From: an uncultured Chloroflexota bacterium
Lineage (GTDB): Bacteria; Chloroflexota; UBA11872; UBA12225
Length of the DNA: 46,472 nt
Assembly (NCBI GenBank): GCA_902805635.1
Contig: CADCTC010000175.1
Coordinates: 1 to 46,472 of the forward strand
Direction of reading: 5' to 3'
The notes below the pieces were generated by a model. It was given only the letters and a program-made list of their open reading frames with translations, was not told where the DNA came from and ran no database searches. A program made the translations under genes and the position numbers. Below, piece by piece: positions 29,001 through 36,536 of the stretch (within the stretch, counting starts at the first letter, position 1; each line of letters begins with the position of its first letter).

Positions 29001-31150
29001 AAGTCGGGCTGCTTTTGGAAGATGAGGACCTTGGGATGGTCGTAGACGGTGAACGCTTCTTCGGCGCGGTCGTCGTTGATGACCCACGGGCCAAGGGTGG
29101 GGTAGCTGGCGATGGTGGCGACCAGCTTGTAGCCCAGCTCCCCCGCGAAGAGCGCGCGGTAGTACTCGGTCGCCATGGGGTAGCGCTGGGGGATGCGCGG
29201 GATGCTGCCGTACAGCCGGTTGCTGGTGATGTTGATGTAGCTGGACTGGGTGAGCATCTGGACGATGGTGTCCAGCTTGCGCGGCTCGTCCACGTCGTAG
29301 AGTGGCAGGGCCGGACCGGCGTAGGCGCCGTGGTCGAAGTTGGGGATGGGGACGGGCAGCGGGTCGTCCCAGTGCTCATTGGCCATCACGGCCGGCTTGG
29401 GCACGTTCTGGTAGATCCACTGCGACGCCATGACGCGCGAGGTAGGACGGGTGTAGATGCGGGTGAAGGCGACTGCCCACAGTGTGCTGGCGACCAGCAC
29501 GAAGCCGCCCAGCGCGACAGCGGCGGAGGGGCCCCACTCGGCCACCAGCGGGCGCAAGCGGCGCCATGTGACGCTGGCGCGGTCGCGCAGCGCCGGGCGC
29601 GTCCTGATGGGACTGGCGCCCGTAACACCGTCCGCTTCGACTGCCGCGTCCAGCGCGCCGGGCGCGGTGGGTGCACGGTCCACGAGGAAGGCGTCGTTGA
29701 GCACTTCCAGGCGCTGGCGCTTGGTCCAGTCGTAGAGCGCGACGAGCGCCCATGCCCCCAGCAGGATGATGAAGGGGTACATGGGGAGCACATAGCGCAT
29801 GGTCTTGTTCAAGACCGACGCGAAGTAGACGAAGCAGAGGGCCGACCACGCGACCAGCAGCAGGTGCTGCCAGCGCCCGCGGCGCAGGAAGGCCAGCGCG
29901 GCGGCGGTGAAGCCGGCCCAGGCGGTGAGGCCCAGCGGGATGCCCATGCCCCACGCGACCATGTGGCGCCAGGGGAAGAGCAGCGGCTCGGTGCCGGCCC
30001 ACTGGATGCTGGGCGGCAGGTCCACGCTGCCATCCTGGCTCTTGGCCTGGTACTGAATGTTGTCCAGCCAGCGCGGGTTGAGGCGCAGGTCCCACAGGTT
30101 GGGACCTGCGAAGGCGTATGGCTGGAAGACGCGGAAGGTGAACCCCGCCACGAGCAGCGCCACCGCGCCGCCGGTGACCATGCGTATGATGAGTCCGTCC
30201 GCCCACAGCTGCGCGATGACGTCGCCATCCAGGCCGCGGCGCGAGAGATCGGCGGTGCGCCAGAGGTAGACCAGCGCCGCGAGCGCCAGGATGGGGACGA
30301 AGGTCACCATGGAGAGCTTGGTGGCCAGCGACAGGCCCAGGAAGACCCCCGCCAGGGCAAACGAGCGCAGCCGGCCGGTCTCGGCGATGTCGACGCAGAA
30401 GTAGAAGCACGCGGCGACGAGGGTGACCAGGAAGCTATCGAAGACGAAGAAGTGCGCCTGCTGGATGTGCATGACGCACGCGGCGGTGAGCGCCGCGCCC
30501 AGCAGGCCCACGCGCGAGCCGTAGAGCCGCCAGCCGATGAGGTAGACCAGCGCCACGGTGACGAGGTCCGAGAAGGCGGAGAGGAAACGACCGATGACCT
30601 GGAAGGGCATACGCTCAAAGCCAAGCCCCAGGCCCTGCAGCTGGTCCACCAGGAAGCGGGTGGCGAAGAGCGGGAAGGTGCCGTAGACGAAGAAGCCGTG
30701 CCCGACGTTGTGCGGGTTGAGGCCGGAGCGCTGGGCGTCGAAGTAATAGGAGAGCAGGCCGGCCTGCTCGAAGACGGGGGCGCCCTGGGCCTGCTGGCCG
30801 GGCCCTGAGGGCCGTGGCACGATGGCGGCGGGCTTGATGGCGCCCTCCACCATGGTGAGGAAGCGCTCGTCCGGGTGCAGCTGGGTGCCGCCGTCCCAGT
30901 TGAGGCCGGTGAAGCGGAAGTAGCCTCCTATTAGAAGGATGAGCGCCAGGAGCAGCAGCTCGTTCTGGCGCTGCGCCATGCCCTTCTGGAGAGAGTCGGT
31001 CCAGCTCCCGCGGCGGGCGCGCCGCGCGGGGCGCAGCGGCGCCTCGTCGGGTTGCGGCGCCGGCAGGGGTGCTGGTGCTGGTGGTTGTACGGGTACAGCG
31101 GAGGCCGGGACGGGTTCGTCCATGGACTCGGCGTCGTCGGGCGCGCTCAC
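26066..31150 (-). CDS. PMT-like (GT39) glycosyltransferase fused to a YYY (DUF2298) domain
   Basis: A giant membrane protein of 1694 residues built from two normally separate GT-C-like proteins. After a Pro/Ala-rich cytoplasmic tail (1-50), the first half (about 60-765) resembles PMT/ArnT-type transferases, with the acidic loop HPDERFLTM near residue 92, many helices, and an outer domain with VYDHPKVLIFQKQ. The second half (about 775-1694) is a complete DUF2298 domain with NYYYFGYVLIAALVKLTG, EFPFWTFLFSDLHAHLISIP, INSWEFPTYLLL and a C-terminal LLDKYGVRYIYVGDLE. GTG start; no ribosome binding site is seen. Two loops in the YYY half are encoded by 7-base tandem repeats and carry nearly the same 12-residue peptide. 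The arrangement suggests both activities work as one unit on a polyprenyl-linked sugar. Confidence 0.9.
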   Translation of the reverse strand: MSAPDDAESMDEPVPASAVPVQPPAPAPLPAPQPDEAPLRPARRARRGSWTDSLQKGMAQRQNELLLLALILLIGGYFRFTGLNWDGGTQLHPDERFLTMVEGAIKPAAIVPRPSGPGQQAQGAPVFEQAGLLSYYFDAQRSGLNPHNVGHGFFVYGTFPLFATRFLVDQLQGLGLGFERMPFQVIGRFLSAFSDLVTVALVYLIGWRLYGSRVGLLGAALTAACVMHIQQAHFFVFDSFLVTLVAACFYFCVDIAETGRLRSFALAGVFLGLSLATKLSMVTFVPILALAALVYLWRTADLSRRGLDGDVIAQLWADGLIIRMVTGGAVALLVAGFTFRVFQPYAFAGPNLWDLRLNPRWLDNIQYQAKSQDGSVDLPPSIQWAGTEPLLFPWRHMVAWGMGIPLGLTAWAGFTAAALAFLRRGRWQHLLLVAWSALCFVYFASVLNKTMRYVLPMYPFIILLGAWALVALYDWTKRQRLEVLNDAFLVDRAPTAPGALDAAVEADGVTGASPIRTRPALRDRASVTWRRLRPLVAEWGPSAAVALGGFVLVASTLWAVAFTRIYTRPTSRVMASQWIYQNVPKPAVMANEHWDDPLPVPIPNFDHGAYAGPALPLYDVDEPRKLDTIVQMLTQSSYINITSNRLYGSIPRIPQRYPMATEYYRALFAGELGYKLVATIASYPTLGPWVINDDRAEEAFTVYDHPKVLIFQKQPDFSAEKVRQVLGKVPLDNVVNLTPIQVGRPNLVMPPALRAANLNGGTWSDQFSLDGIANALAPLTWYLAIQALGLLAAPLLWLLLPRLPDRGYGIAKALGLLFVSWVAWTLAGYRLLPWTRLTLLLAVLVLAGVAVLALRRAGGDWLAWMRGHRRVLLAAEGTFLAAYLLVLLFRAANPDLWHPGRGGEKPMEFSYLNAVIKTTYFPPYDPWYAGGYLNYYYFGYVLIAALVKLTGVMPSVSFNVALATLYGLTAAGCFSFVYNLSRLGGRPRFSLRAALGAGVLGFVLVALAGNLDGFSQLIERLARASGAGVSSGLPGVAGLWSIVTGLPAVIFGGQKLAEFDFWRSSRIIPNNTINEFPFWTFLFSDLHAHLISIPFQVTALTALLGLAHTGKQPARDPDSVLIPQSSALSLTRLPTDGRLLGWLWGLFGWRRVAEIVFAGWLVGALYVINSWEFPTYLLLTAATFVIAEFVAQRGLTLGGLVRAGISAAGVFLLAKPLFRPFWQWYVTFYSSVTPWTQDKSRLDHYLVIHGVFVFSLITFALLLGAGRWAGTGWGRYLAARWRSLSAWDRFGELERAFLLQYRAPATGYAVLLSVTAVLTLGFLLRGLGLIAFLVPLLALLVAAAWERRDSPALLFASLLAATGTALSIFVEFFALQGDIGRMNTVFKFYLQLWVMWALVSAAALAWGFDRIMTAARTVVLPAPAAPVYASPPRALVFDDPVAAGAGDGDPWAGEPLDAPAAALASGTPSDSVLSPQSSALSWWQYAWAGGAACLLLAALAYPLGATPARLADRFNPLPPTLDGMAYMPFATIDDGNSEVRGQHPQGVRFSGAEDYAAIRWLLENTQGSLVVLEASIPEYRWGSRVAKYTGLPAVLGWRWHQVQQRGTYAPQVDARLRDVQTMFGDPNPARVTPLLDKYGVRYIYVGDLERAYYSAAGIGKFDQMADTLRPVYQQGSVTIYEVLGQNGPRAQQGS
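26712..26746. repeat. 7-base tandem repeat, in frame (copy 1)
   Basis: AGTGCTG, AGGACTG, GGGACTG, AGGACTG and AGTCCGA run in 7-base register. On the coding strand this specifies DSVLSPQSSALS in a loop of the giant transferase. It is almost the same array as at 27768-27795 in the same gene. Confidence 0.7.
27768..27795. repeat. 7-base tandem repeat, in frame (copy 2)
   Basis: AGTGCTG, AGGACTG, AGGAATG and AGGACCG run in 7-base register and encode DSVLIPQSSALS on the minus strand, 11 of 12 residues identical to copy 1 about one kilobase away. Such heptad arrays recall the short tandemly repeated sequences of cyanobacteria. Confidence 0.7.
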
Positions 31151-31157
31151 GTCAAGA

Positions 31158-31188
31158 AAGCATACGCTTAGGGTGGCCGAGTATGCCT
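31158..31188 (-). terminator. Weak hairpin with T-rich tail, possible partial terminator
   Basis: On the minus strand, AGGCATAC and GTATGCTT can pair over eight positions (one G-T) around a 15-base loop, running into CTTTCTTGAC just before the GTG of the 1694-residue protein. The long loop makes it weak; it could damp transcription between the methyltransferase and the giant transferase. The remaining spacer to 31242 shows nothing else. Confidence 0.22.
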
Positions 31189-31242
31189 ACAAACGTTGCC
31201 CGGTACTGGTCGAAAAGTACGGCAAGCATCTGGCCGCGCCGT

Positions 31243-32115
31243 CTACGCCTTCCTTGCGGCGAAGAAGTAGTACGCGCCGTTGGGGATGGCGATCTGCTCG
31301 GCATAGCCAGCCAGGCGGCGCTCCAGGGCGCGCTCCCAGGGGAGGTAGTCGCGCTTGTTGGGCCAGAGAATCCAGCGGCCGGTGAGGCGCTTGGAGAGCA
31401 GGGTGGGGGCGCCGTAGTAGTGGCTGAGGTCAAAGACGGCCATGGCGCGCGGATTGAGGTAGGAGGTCCAGCGCTCTACGCGGAAGCCGGCGGTCTCCAG
31501 GCGGCGCGTCCACTCCTGCTGGCTGTAGGTGTGGTAGTGGTAAGAGATGCCGTTGAACCAGCGGCCGTACGCCGCGGCTGGGCCGTGCAGCCCCACGGCG
31601 GAGAGCGCCTGGGGCCAGAAGAGCGAGCCGGCGAAGCGCTCGCTGGGCACGGTGATCACCAGCGTGCCGCCGGGGCGCAGCACGCGCGAGATCTCGGCCA
31701 GCGATTCGTCGAGCGGCGGGATGTGCTCCAGCACGCAGTTGCTGACCACGCTAGCAAACGACGCGTCCGGGAAGGGGAGCTGCGCGGCGCTGCCGACGTA
31801 GACCTGCTTGTAGGCCCCCGCGCGCGCCGCCTCGGCCGCGGACGCCGGGGAGGGGTCAATGCCTGCCTCCAGCGTGCGGCCCAGGCAGGAGGCGGCGAAG
31901 TGGCCGTCGCCGCAGCCCACGTCCAGCGTGGGGGCGGGGAGCTCTTCGGCTCCCACCAGCAGGCACTCCACCACCCGGATCATGGCGCGGTGGACCGGCA
32001 AGGTCTGCAGGTGGTGCCGCGCGATCTCGGGCGCGCGTGCGAGCAGCTCCGGGGTGGGGCGGACTAGCTCAGGAGCGGTGGGGGACGCGGGGGATGTGGA
32101 GGCAGTATTCGTCAT
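31243..32115 (-). CDS. SAM-dependent class I methyltransferase
   Basis: A 290-residue soluble methyltransferase. Motif I is LDVGCGDGHFAASCLG (about residues 63-78), followed by an acidic residue at the end of strand 2 (EAGIDPSPAS) and the Methyltransf_11 pattern LPFPDASFASVVSNCVLEHI and RVLRPGGTLVIT. The substrate is not evident. Its position among glycan genes suggests methylation of a sugar, lipid carrier or surface polymer, by inference. About 40 bases separate it from the flippase-like gene upstream. Confidence 0.88.
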   Translation of the reverse strand: MTNTASTSPASPTAPELVRPTPELLARAPEIARHHLQTLPVHRAMIRVVECLLVGAEELPAPTLDVGCGDGHFAASCLGRTLEAGIDPSPASAAEAARAGAYKQVYVGSAAQLPFPDASFASVVSNCVLEHIPPLDESLAEISRVLRPGGTLVITVPSERFAGSLFWPQALSAVGLHGPAAAYGRWFNGISYHYHTYSQQEWTRRLETAGFRVERWTSYLNPRAMAVFDLSHYYGAPTLLSKRLTGRWILWPNKRDYLPWERALERRLAGYAEQIAIPNGAYYFFAARKA

Positions 32116-32155
32116 GGGGTTATGGGCCAGCTCCGCTCATCGTACTCCGTGGGCT

Positions 32156-33217
32156 TTAGCCGGCGGCGCTGTGTACCGTTGCGCTCCCGTTACCGGAGGG
32201 GGTGGGACCGGGGGTTAGGTCTGCGGGATGGGTCCGCCAGCGCCAGAGGTCGGCCATGGAGTAGTCCTGCCGCGCCAGGCCTAGCATGAGGATGGCCGCG
32301 CCACCCACCAGGAAGGAGCCGAAGGCCAGAGCGTGCAAGGTGACCGCCACTGCCAGCGCGGTGGACGAGTCTACGCCGAAGGGTGAGAGCGCGAACACGG
32401 CGATGCTGTGGTAGACGCCGACGTAGCCGGGCGCCGAGGGGACGGTCATGCCCAGGTTGGTCAGCGCCAGCACCAGCCCCGCCGCGGTCCACGGCACGTC
32501 CAGGCTAAAGGCGCGGATGATGGCGTAGGTGGTGAGCAGCGCCAGCAGCCACATCAGCGGGGCCAGCACCAGGTGCAGCGCCAGCAGGCGCGGCTGACGC
32601 AGACTATCTGCCGCGCTGAGCACCATGTCTACCAGTGAAGAGGGGCGCAGCCGTCCGATGACGGGCGCGTTGTCCAGGTAGCGAGCGACCCAGGCGACGA
32701 CCGGCGCGCGGAAGTTGCTCAGTGCGAAGAAGACCACCGCCAGCGCACCAAACACCACCGCGGCGGAGGCGCCCGCGGCCGTGGCCTGGGGCGGCAGCGG
32801 CAAGAAGAACATCAGGACGCCCAGCAGCACCAGGAGCGTCAGTACGTCGATGATCTTCTCCACCAGGATAGTGCCGAAGGTGCGCGCCGTGCTCACGCCA
32901 TCGGTCTGGCTGACTAGCGCGGCGCGGGCCAGCTCGCCAACGCGGCCGGGCAGCACGGTGTTCAGCATGTACCCGATCATGGTGGCGGAGATGGTGCTCC
33001 ACAGCCGGACGTGGTTGTCCGGGAGGAAGAGCAGCTGCCAGCGCCAGCAGCGCAGCACGATGGAGCCGGCGATGGTCAATAGCGAGAACCCCAGCCAGCG
33101 CGCGTCGGCCTGTCCCAGCGCGTCCCCGACCTTGGCTAGGTCCACGGTGCGCAGCAGCAGCCAGATACAGACGCCGCTGACCAACGCGCCTAGCAGCAGC
33201 GACCGCCAGTTGCTCAC
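32156..33217 (-). CDS. Second lysylphosphatidylglycerol-synthase-TM (UPF0104) flippase-like protein
   Basis: 353 residues and about eight membrane helices. The family blocks are clear: LRCWRWQLLFLPD near residue 55, GYMLNTVLPGRVGELARAAL near 82, FGTILVEKIIDVL near 114 and MTVPSAPGYVGVYHSIAVF near 257. It is paralogous to the protein at 18236-19210 but clearly diverged. The last 25 residues (LTPGPTPSGNGS and beyond) are Pro/Gly/Ser-rich and unlike the rest; the DNA under them looks like a dispersed palindromic repeat. GTG start. It lies between the GT39-type transferase and the methyltransferase. Confidence 0.85.
   Translation of the reverse strand: MSNWRSLLLGALVSGVCIWLLLRTVDLAKVGDALGQADARWLGFSLLTIAGSIVLRCWRWQLLFLPDNHVRLWSTISATMIGYMLNTVLPGRVGELARAALVSQTDGVSTARTFGTILVEKIIDVLTLLVLLGVLMFFLPLPPQATAAGASAAVVFGALAVVFFALSNFRAPVVAWVARYLDNAPVIGRLRPSSLVDMVLSAADSLRQPRLLALHLVLAPLMWLLALLTTYAIIRAFSLDVPWTAAGLVLALTNLGMTVPSAPGYVGVYHSIAVFALSPFGVDSSTALAVAVTLHALAFGSFLVGGAAILMLGLARQDYSMADLWRWRTHPADLTPGPTPSGNGSATVHSAAG
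32184..32220. repeat. Repeat-like sequence forming the flippase tail
   Basis: On the minus strand this reads ACCTAACCCCCGGTCCCACC followed by CCCTCCGGTAACGGGAGC. Elements of the form CTAACCCCCGGCCCC plus a C-rich/G-rich palindrome are common between genes in GC-rich bacteria and translate as LTPGPSP-like peptides. Here one appears to have replaced the original gene end. Confidence 0.4.
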
Positions 33218-33233
33218 GTCTGTCTAAACGCGG

Positions 33234-35525
33234 CTAGGAGACCGCCCGCGCCCCGGCGGGCACGAGCACGGTGACGAACCAGGGGTTGTTGCCGGCCTCT
33301 TCTAGCGCGTGCACCTGCTGGATAGCGCCGGGATACCAGCGCCGCAGCGCTTCCTGGGAGGCGGTGTCCGCGGGGTGCAGCACGTACAGGCGCGGGCCGG
33401 CGGCGCCGTCGTGCCCGCGGGCCTCGTCGATGTTCTGCAGGAGCGCCTGCCAGCGCACGTCGCCGGCCTGGATGGCCACTAGCCGCCAGTCCACCCAGTT
33501 GGCTCCAGGGAGGATGTGCGCGTCCTGGCGCCGGCCGCCCATGGCGATGAAACCGTTGATGGCGCGCGCCACGTGCCAGGAGTGCTGCGAGGCGCGCGCG
33601 TGCTGCGCCGGATAGATGCGGAAGTACTGGTCGAAGTTGACGCGCAGCATGGCCGCGAGCACCAGCGCCAGTCCAACACCGGCGGTGATGGCGCCGGGGC
33701 GCCCACCCATCCAGACGCGCAGGCGGCGCGCCAGCAGGAAGAGCGGCAGCGCAACCAGGATGGCGGTGATGGGGATGGCCATGCCCATGCGTACCGTGCT
33801 GGGGTTCTCCACCGGGAAAGCCAGGCTCATGATGGACGGCAGCAGCCCGGTGAACAGCAGCACCATCAGGTAGGCGTAGGGCAGCTCGCGGTGGCGGATA
33901 AGGCGGTAGAGCGCGTAGGCGCAGCCCAGCACGAAGAGCGCGCCGCCGATGGGGTCGAGCATGGGCTCGCCGGGGATGGTGTTGACCCACACCTGGTCGC
34001 CCTTCCAGTTGAACATCAGGTAGGCGTTCTTCACGTTGCCGATGAAGACCTCCGGGATGTTGGGGGGCGGCTTGTCAGCGCTGTCGGAAGCCATGCGGGT
34101 GACGCCGCGGAAGAGGAACATGCGCGGGTCGTCGTAGCCGTAGCGGGCGAGGGGCATGAAGACGAGCACTGAGATGGCGAACAGCAGCACGGTGTTGACC
34201 GCTAGCGGGCGCAGCGCTGCGAGAGAACGCGTCTTCCAGTAGTCGGCGGCGGCGGCGATGGCGATGCAGGCGATGACGCCGAAGGGGGCGATGCGCAGCG
34301 CGGTGTAGGTGTGCTGCGCGATGCCGAGCATCAGCCCGCACAGCAAGAAGTCGTTGCGGCGGCGGTCGCGCAGCGCGCGGATGAGGAAACAGAACACCGC
34401 CGCGCCGAACAGTGGCGGGAAGGGGAAGCGCAGCCCCACCCGCCCTACCTGCCACAGCCAGCGCATCCCGGCCAGCACCGCGGTTGCCAGCAGCGCGAAG
34501 TGCGTGCCGAACAGGGTGCGCGCCAGCACGTAGGTGAACGGCAGCGTGCCAAACGCCAGCAGTGCGGTGCCGAGCTTCATGGTGAGGTAGCTCACGCCGG
34601 TGAGCGGCGTCATCAGCGCAATCCAGTAGAACTGGAATGCCTCGCGCCCGGTGTTGCGCGGGAAGAAGATGCGGTGCTGGCCTTCCAGCACGTCGGCCAC
34701 GTCCAGCAGCTTCTCGGCGTGGTCGCTGGTCATCTCGCGCGGCACGCTGTCTATGCGATAGAAGAGCAATCCAAAACCCACTGCCAGGATGGCCGCCAGC
34801 GCCAAGGCGGTCCACGACAGGCGCAGCGTCAGTCCCCCGGCGGTGGTGCCGGTGGTGGTGGAAGTAGTAGTGCTGCCGGTGGGAGAGAGTGCCTGGCGCC
34901 GGTGCAGCCAGGCTGCCGGAGAGAGCGCCCGGCGCAGCGCCGCCGGCTGGGGCCGCGGGTGCCAGCACGCGGCGAGGCCGAGCACGACGGAGGCGAGCCA
35001 GGTGGTGACGTTGAGCAGCGTGAACGCGTTGCCGCCGCTGAAAAGGAAAGTCAGCACGGACAGCGCTAGTGCCGCTCCTGCCAGCCGTGCGTCGATACCC
35101 AAAGATGACGCGAGGGCGCTTGCCCGCTCGGTTGTCGCGGCGGCGGCTCCCGCCAGGGGCGCGTCGCGCCAGGTGAGCAGGCCGGACCGGCGGCTCAGCG
35201 CCACGCCCGCGGTAAACACGCCGGCGCCGAGCGCGAAGCCCAGGAACGAGGACTCGGCGCCCAGTCCGCGCATGACCGCCAGCTGGGTATACAGTGCGAT
35301 GCAAAAGCCGGCCAGCAGCAGTGGCGCCGACCAGAACGACGCCCCCAGGCCGGGCTGGCCGCGGGACGCCTGCGGGCGCCCGGAACGCGCCGCGCGCGCG
35401 TAGACTTGAGGAACGTGCGCCGGCCCGGCGAGCGTCTCAGCCGTTTCAGCGGACACAGGTGCGTTGTACACCAATTGACGGGTGCTCGGCGGAGAACCGG
35501 GACCCTCGGATGATCCTATGGTCAT
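33234..35525 (-). CDS. GT39/PMT-type membrane glycosyltransferase
   Basis: About 763 residues. A Ser/Pro-rich leader is followed by some fourteen hydrophobic helices with an insert rich in Thr (SPTGSTTTSTTTGTTAGG). The first large outer loop carries EMTSDHAEKLLDVADVLEGQ and FFPRNTGREAFQFYWIAL, the layout expected of a GT-C acidic loop (D-H-x-E type). A soluble C-terminal domain follows. It should use a polyprenyl-phosphate sugar as donor on the outer face; the acceptor is unknown. The ATG at 35525 is chosen (TTG 35534 adds three residues); it overlaps the start codon of the divergent GT2 gene at a CATG. Confidence 0.82.
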   Translation of the reverse strand: MTIGSSEGPGSPPSTRQLVYNAPVSAETAETLAGPAHVPQVYARAARSGRPQASRGQPGLGASFWSAPLLLAGFCIALYTQLAVMRGLGAESSFLGFALGAGVFTAGVALSRRSGLLTWRDAPLAGAAAATTERASALASSLGIDARLAGAALALSVLTFLFSGGNAFTLLNVTTWLASVVLGLAACWHPRPQPAALRRALSPAAWLHRRQALSPTGSTTTSTTTGTTAGGLTLRLSWTALALAAILAVGFGLLFYRIDSVPREMTSDHAEKLLDVADVLEGQHRIFFPRNTGREAFQFYWIALMTPLTGVSYLTMKLGTALLAFGTLPFTYVLARTLFGTHFALLATAVLAGMRWLWQVGRVGLRFPFPPLFGAAVFCFLIRALRDRRRNDFLLCGLMLGIAQHTYTALRIAPFGVIACIAIAAAADYWKTRSLAALRPLAVNTVLLFAISVLVFMPLARYGYDDPRMFLFRGVTRMASDSADKPPPNIPEVFIGNVKNAYLMFNWKGDQVWVNTIPGEPMLDPIGGALFVLGCAYALYRLIRHRELPYAYLMVLLFTGLLPSIMSLAFPVENPSTVRMGMAIPITAILVALPLFLLARRLRVWMGGRPGAITAGVGLALVLAAMLRVNFDQYFRIYPAQHARASQHSWHVARAINGFIAMGGRRQDAHILPGANWVDWRLVAIQAGDVRWQALLQNIDEARGHDGAAGPRLYVLHPADTASQEALRRWYPGAIQQVHALEEAGNNPWFVTVLVPAGARAVS

Positions 35526-36351
35526 GACAGGCAACGGTGCGGCGGCGACCGCGCAACTGCAGCCGGCCGGCGATTCTGGTCAGGCAGGCGACATTGGCGC
35601 CGGTACAGGCGCCGGCAGCGCCAGTGTCGCCGCGCCCGCGGGCGGTGCAGGGCCCACCGCGCGGCCGGTGGTATCGGTGATTATTCCCGTTTACAACGAG
35701 GAAAACCACATCGGCGAGGTGCTGCGCCGCGTGATGCAGGTGCCCATCTCGAAAGAAGTGATCGTGGTGGACGACGGCTCCACCGACGGCACGCTGAGCG
35801 CGGTGGAGAAGGAGCGGCGCGAGACCGGCGACCTGATCCGGGTGCACCAGGCCATGGTCAACATGGGTAAGGGCACGGCGATCCGCATCGGGCTCAAGTA
35901 CGCCACGGGCGACGTGGTGCTGATCCAGGATGCGGACATGGAGTACGACCCGGCCGATTACCCGGCGCTGCTGGAGCCGATCCTCTCCGGCCGCGCGGAC
36001 GTGGTGTATGGCAACCGGTTCCACCGGCGCATCCAGGGCATGGCCATGCGCTACTGGCTGGCCAACCGCATCCTGGCCACGGCGGCCACGCTGCTGTTCG
36101 GGCGGCGCATTCACGACGAGGCGACGGCGTACAAGGCGTTCCGGCGGGATGTGATCCTTGGGTTGGACCTGCACTGCTCGCGGTTCGAGTTCTGCCCAGA
36201 GGTGACCGCCAAGGCGCTGCGCTCCGGCATGCGGCTGGCGCAGGTGCCCATCTGGTACGCGCCGCGCACGGCGGAGCAGGGCAAGAAGATCAAGTGGCGG
36301 GACGGCTTCCACGCGCTGTGGACGCTGGTTTGGTTCCGGTTTATGCGGTAG
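35518..36351 (+). CDS. GT2 glycosyltransferase, polyprenyl-phosphate sugar synthase type
   Basis: About 277 residues. A 50-residue Ala/Gly-rich disordered leader precedes the GT-A domain: VVSVIIPVYNEENHIGEVL, then EVIVVDDGSTDGTLSAV, then VVLIQDADMEYDPADYPALL with the metal-binding DAD. HDEATAYKAFRRDVILGLDL is the acceptor-side block of dolichol-phosphate-sugar synthases. It has no C-terminal membrane helices. It is less like a mannose synthase than the enzyme at 19220-19984 and may load a different sugar. ATGs at 35518 and 35524 are both possible; neither has a good ribosome binding site, and the start overlaps the divergent GT39 gene. Confidence 0.85.
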   Translation: MVMTGNGAAATAQLQPAGDSGQAGDIGAGTGAGSASVAAPAGGAGPTARPVVSVIIPVYNEENHIGEVLRRVMQVPISKEVIVVDDGSTDGTLSAVEKERRETGDLIRVHQAMVNMGKGTAIRIGLKYATGDVVLIQDADMEYDPADYPALLEPILSGRADVVYGNRFHRRIQGMAMRYWLANRILATAATLLFGRRIHDEATAYKAFRRDVILGLDLHCSRFEFCPEVTAKALRSGMRLAQVPIWYAPRTAEQGKKIKWRDGFHALWTLVWFRFMR

Positions 36352-36418
36352 GTACGGGCGCGGCACCGCGGCTGGCGCTCGTCGCGTCAATCGGGTAGTT
36401 GCGGGTTAGAGCTGCGGG

Positions 36419-36459
36419 CCAATCGTGTACCGTATCTGTACGTCGGTGCACACGATTGG
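36419..36459. repeat. Perfect 10-base inverted repeat between two glycosyl genes
   Basis: CCAATCGTGT (36419-36428) and ACACGATTGG (36450-36459) are exact inverted copies. Inside them ACCG and CGGT can extend the stem after a two-base bulge. No T-run follows, so it looks more like an operator, a recombination relic or an RNA stem than an intrinsic terminator. The rest of 36352-36536 shows no gene. Confidence 0.5.
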
Positions 36460-36536
36460 TGGGATGAACGTCTCGGGGTTTCTCAATACGGGGCAGTTTG
36501 CTCTGCCCGTCAGCGCCTAGCCGGTCAGTGAGCTGG

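Noticed and set aside
29015-30808. A 597-codon open frame on the plus strand
   Set aside because: It lies antisense to the PMT-YYY gene, has low-complexity Glu/Arg/Gln/Gly composition and no recognisable motif. Similar antisense frames (18131-19240, 23196-24725, 40567-41901) are by-products of high GC.
36352-36536. Insertion sequence remnant
   Set aside because: There is an inverted repeat but no transposase fragment and no flanking direct repeat that I could find.
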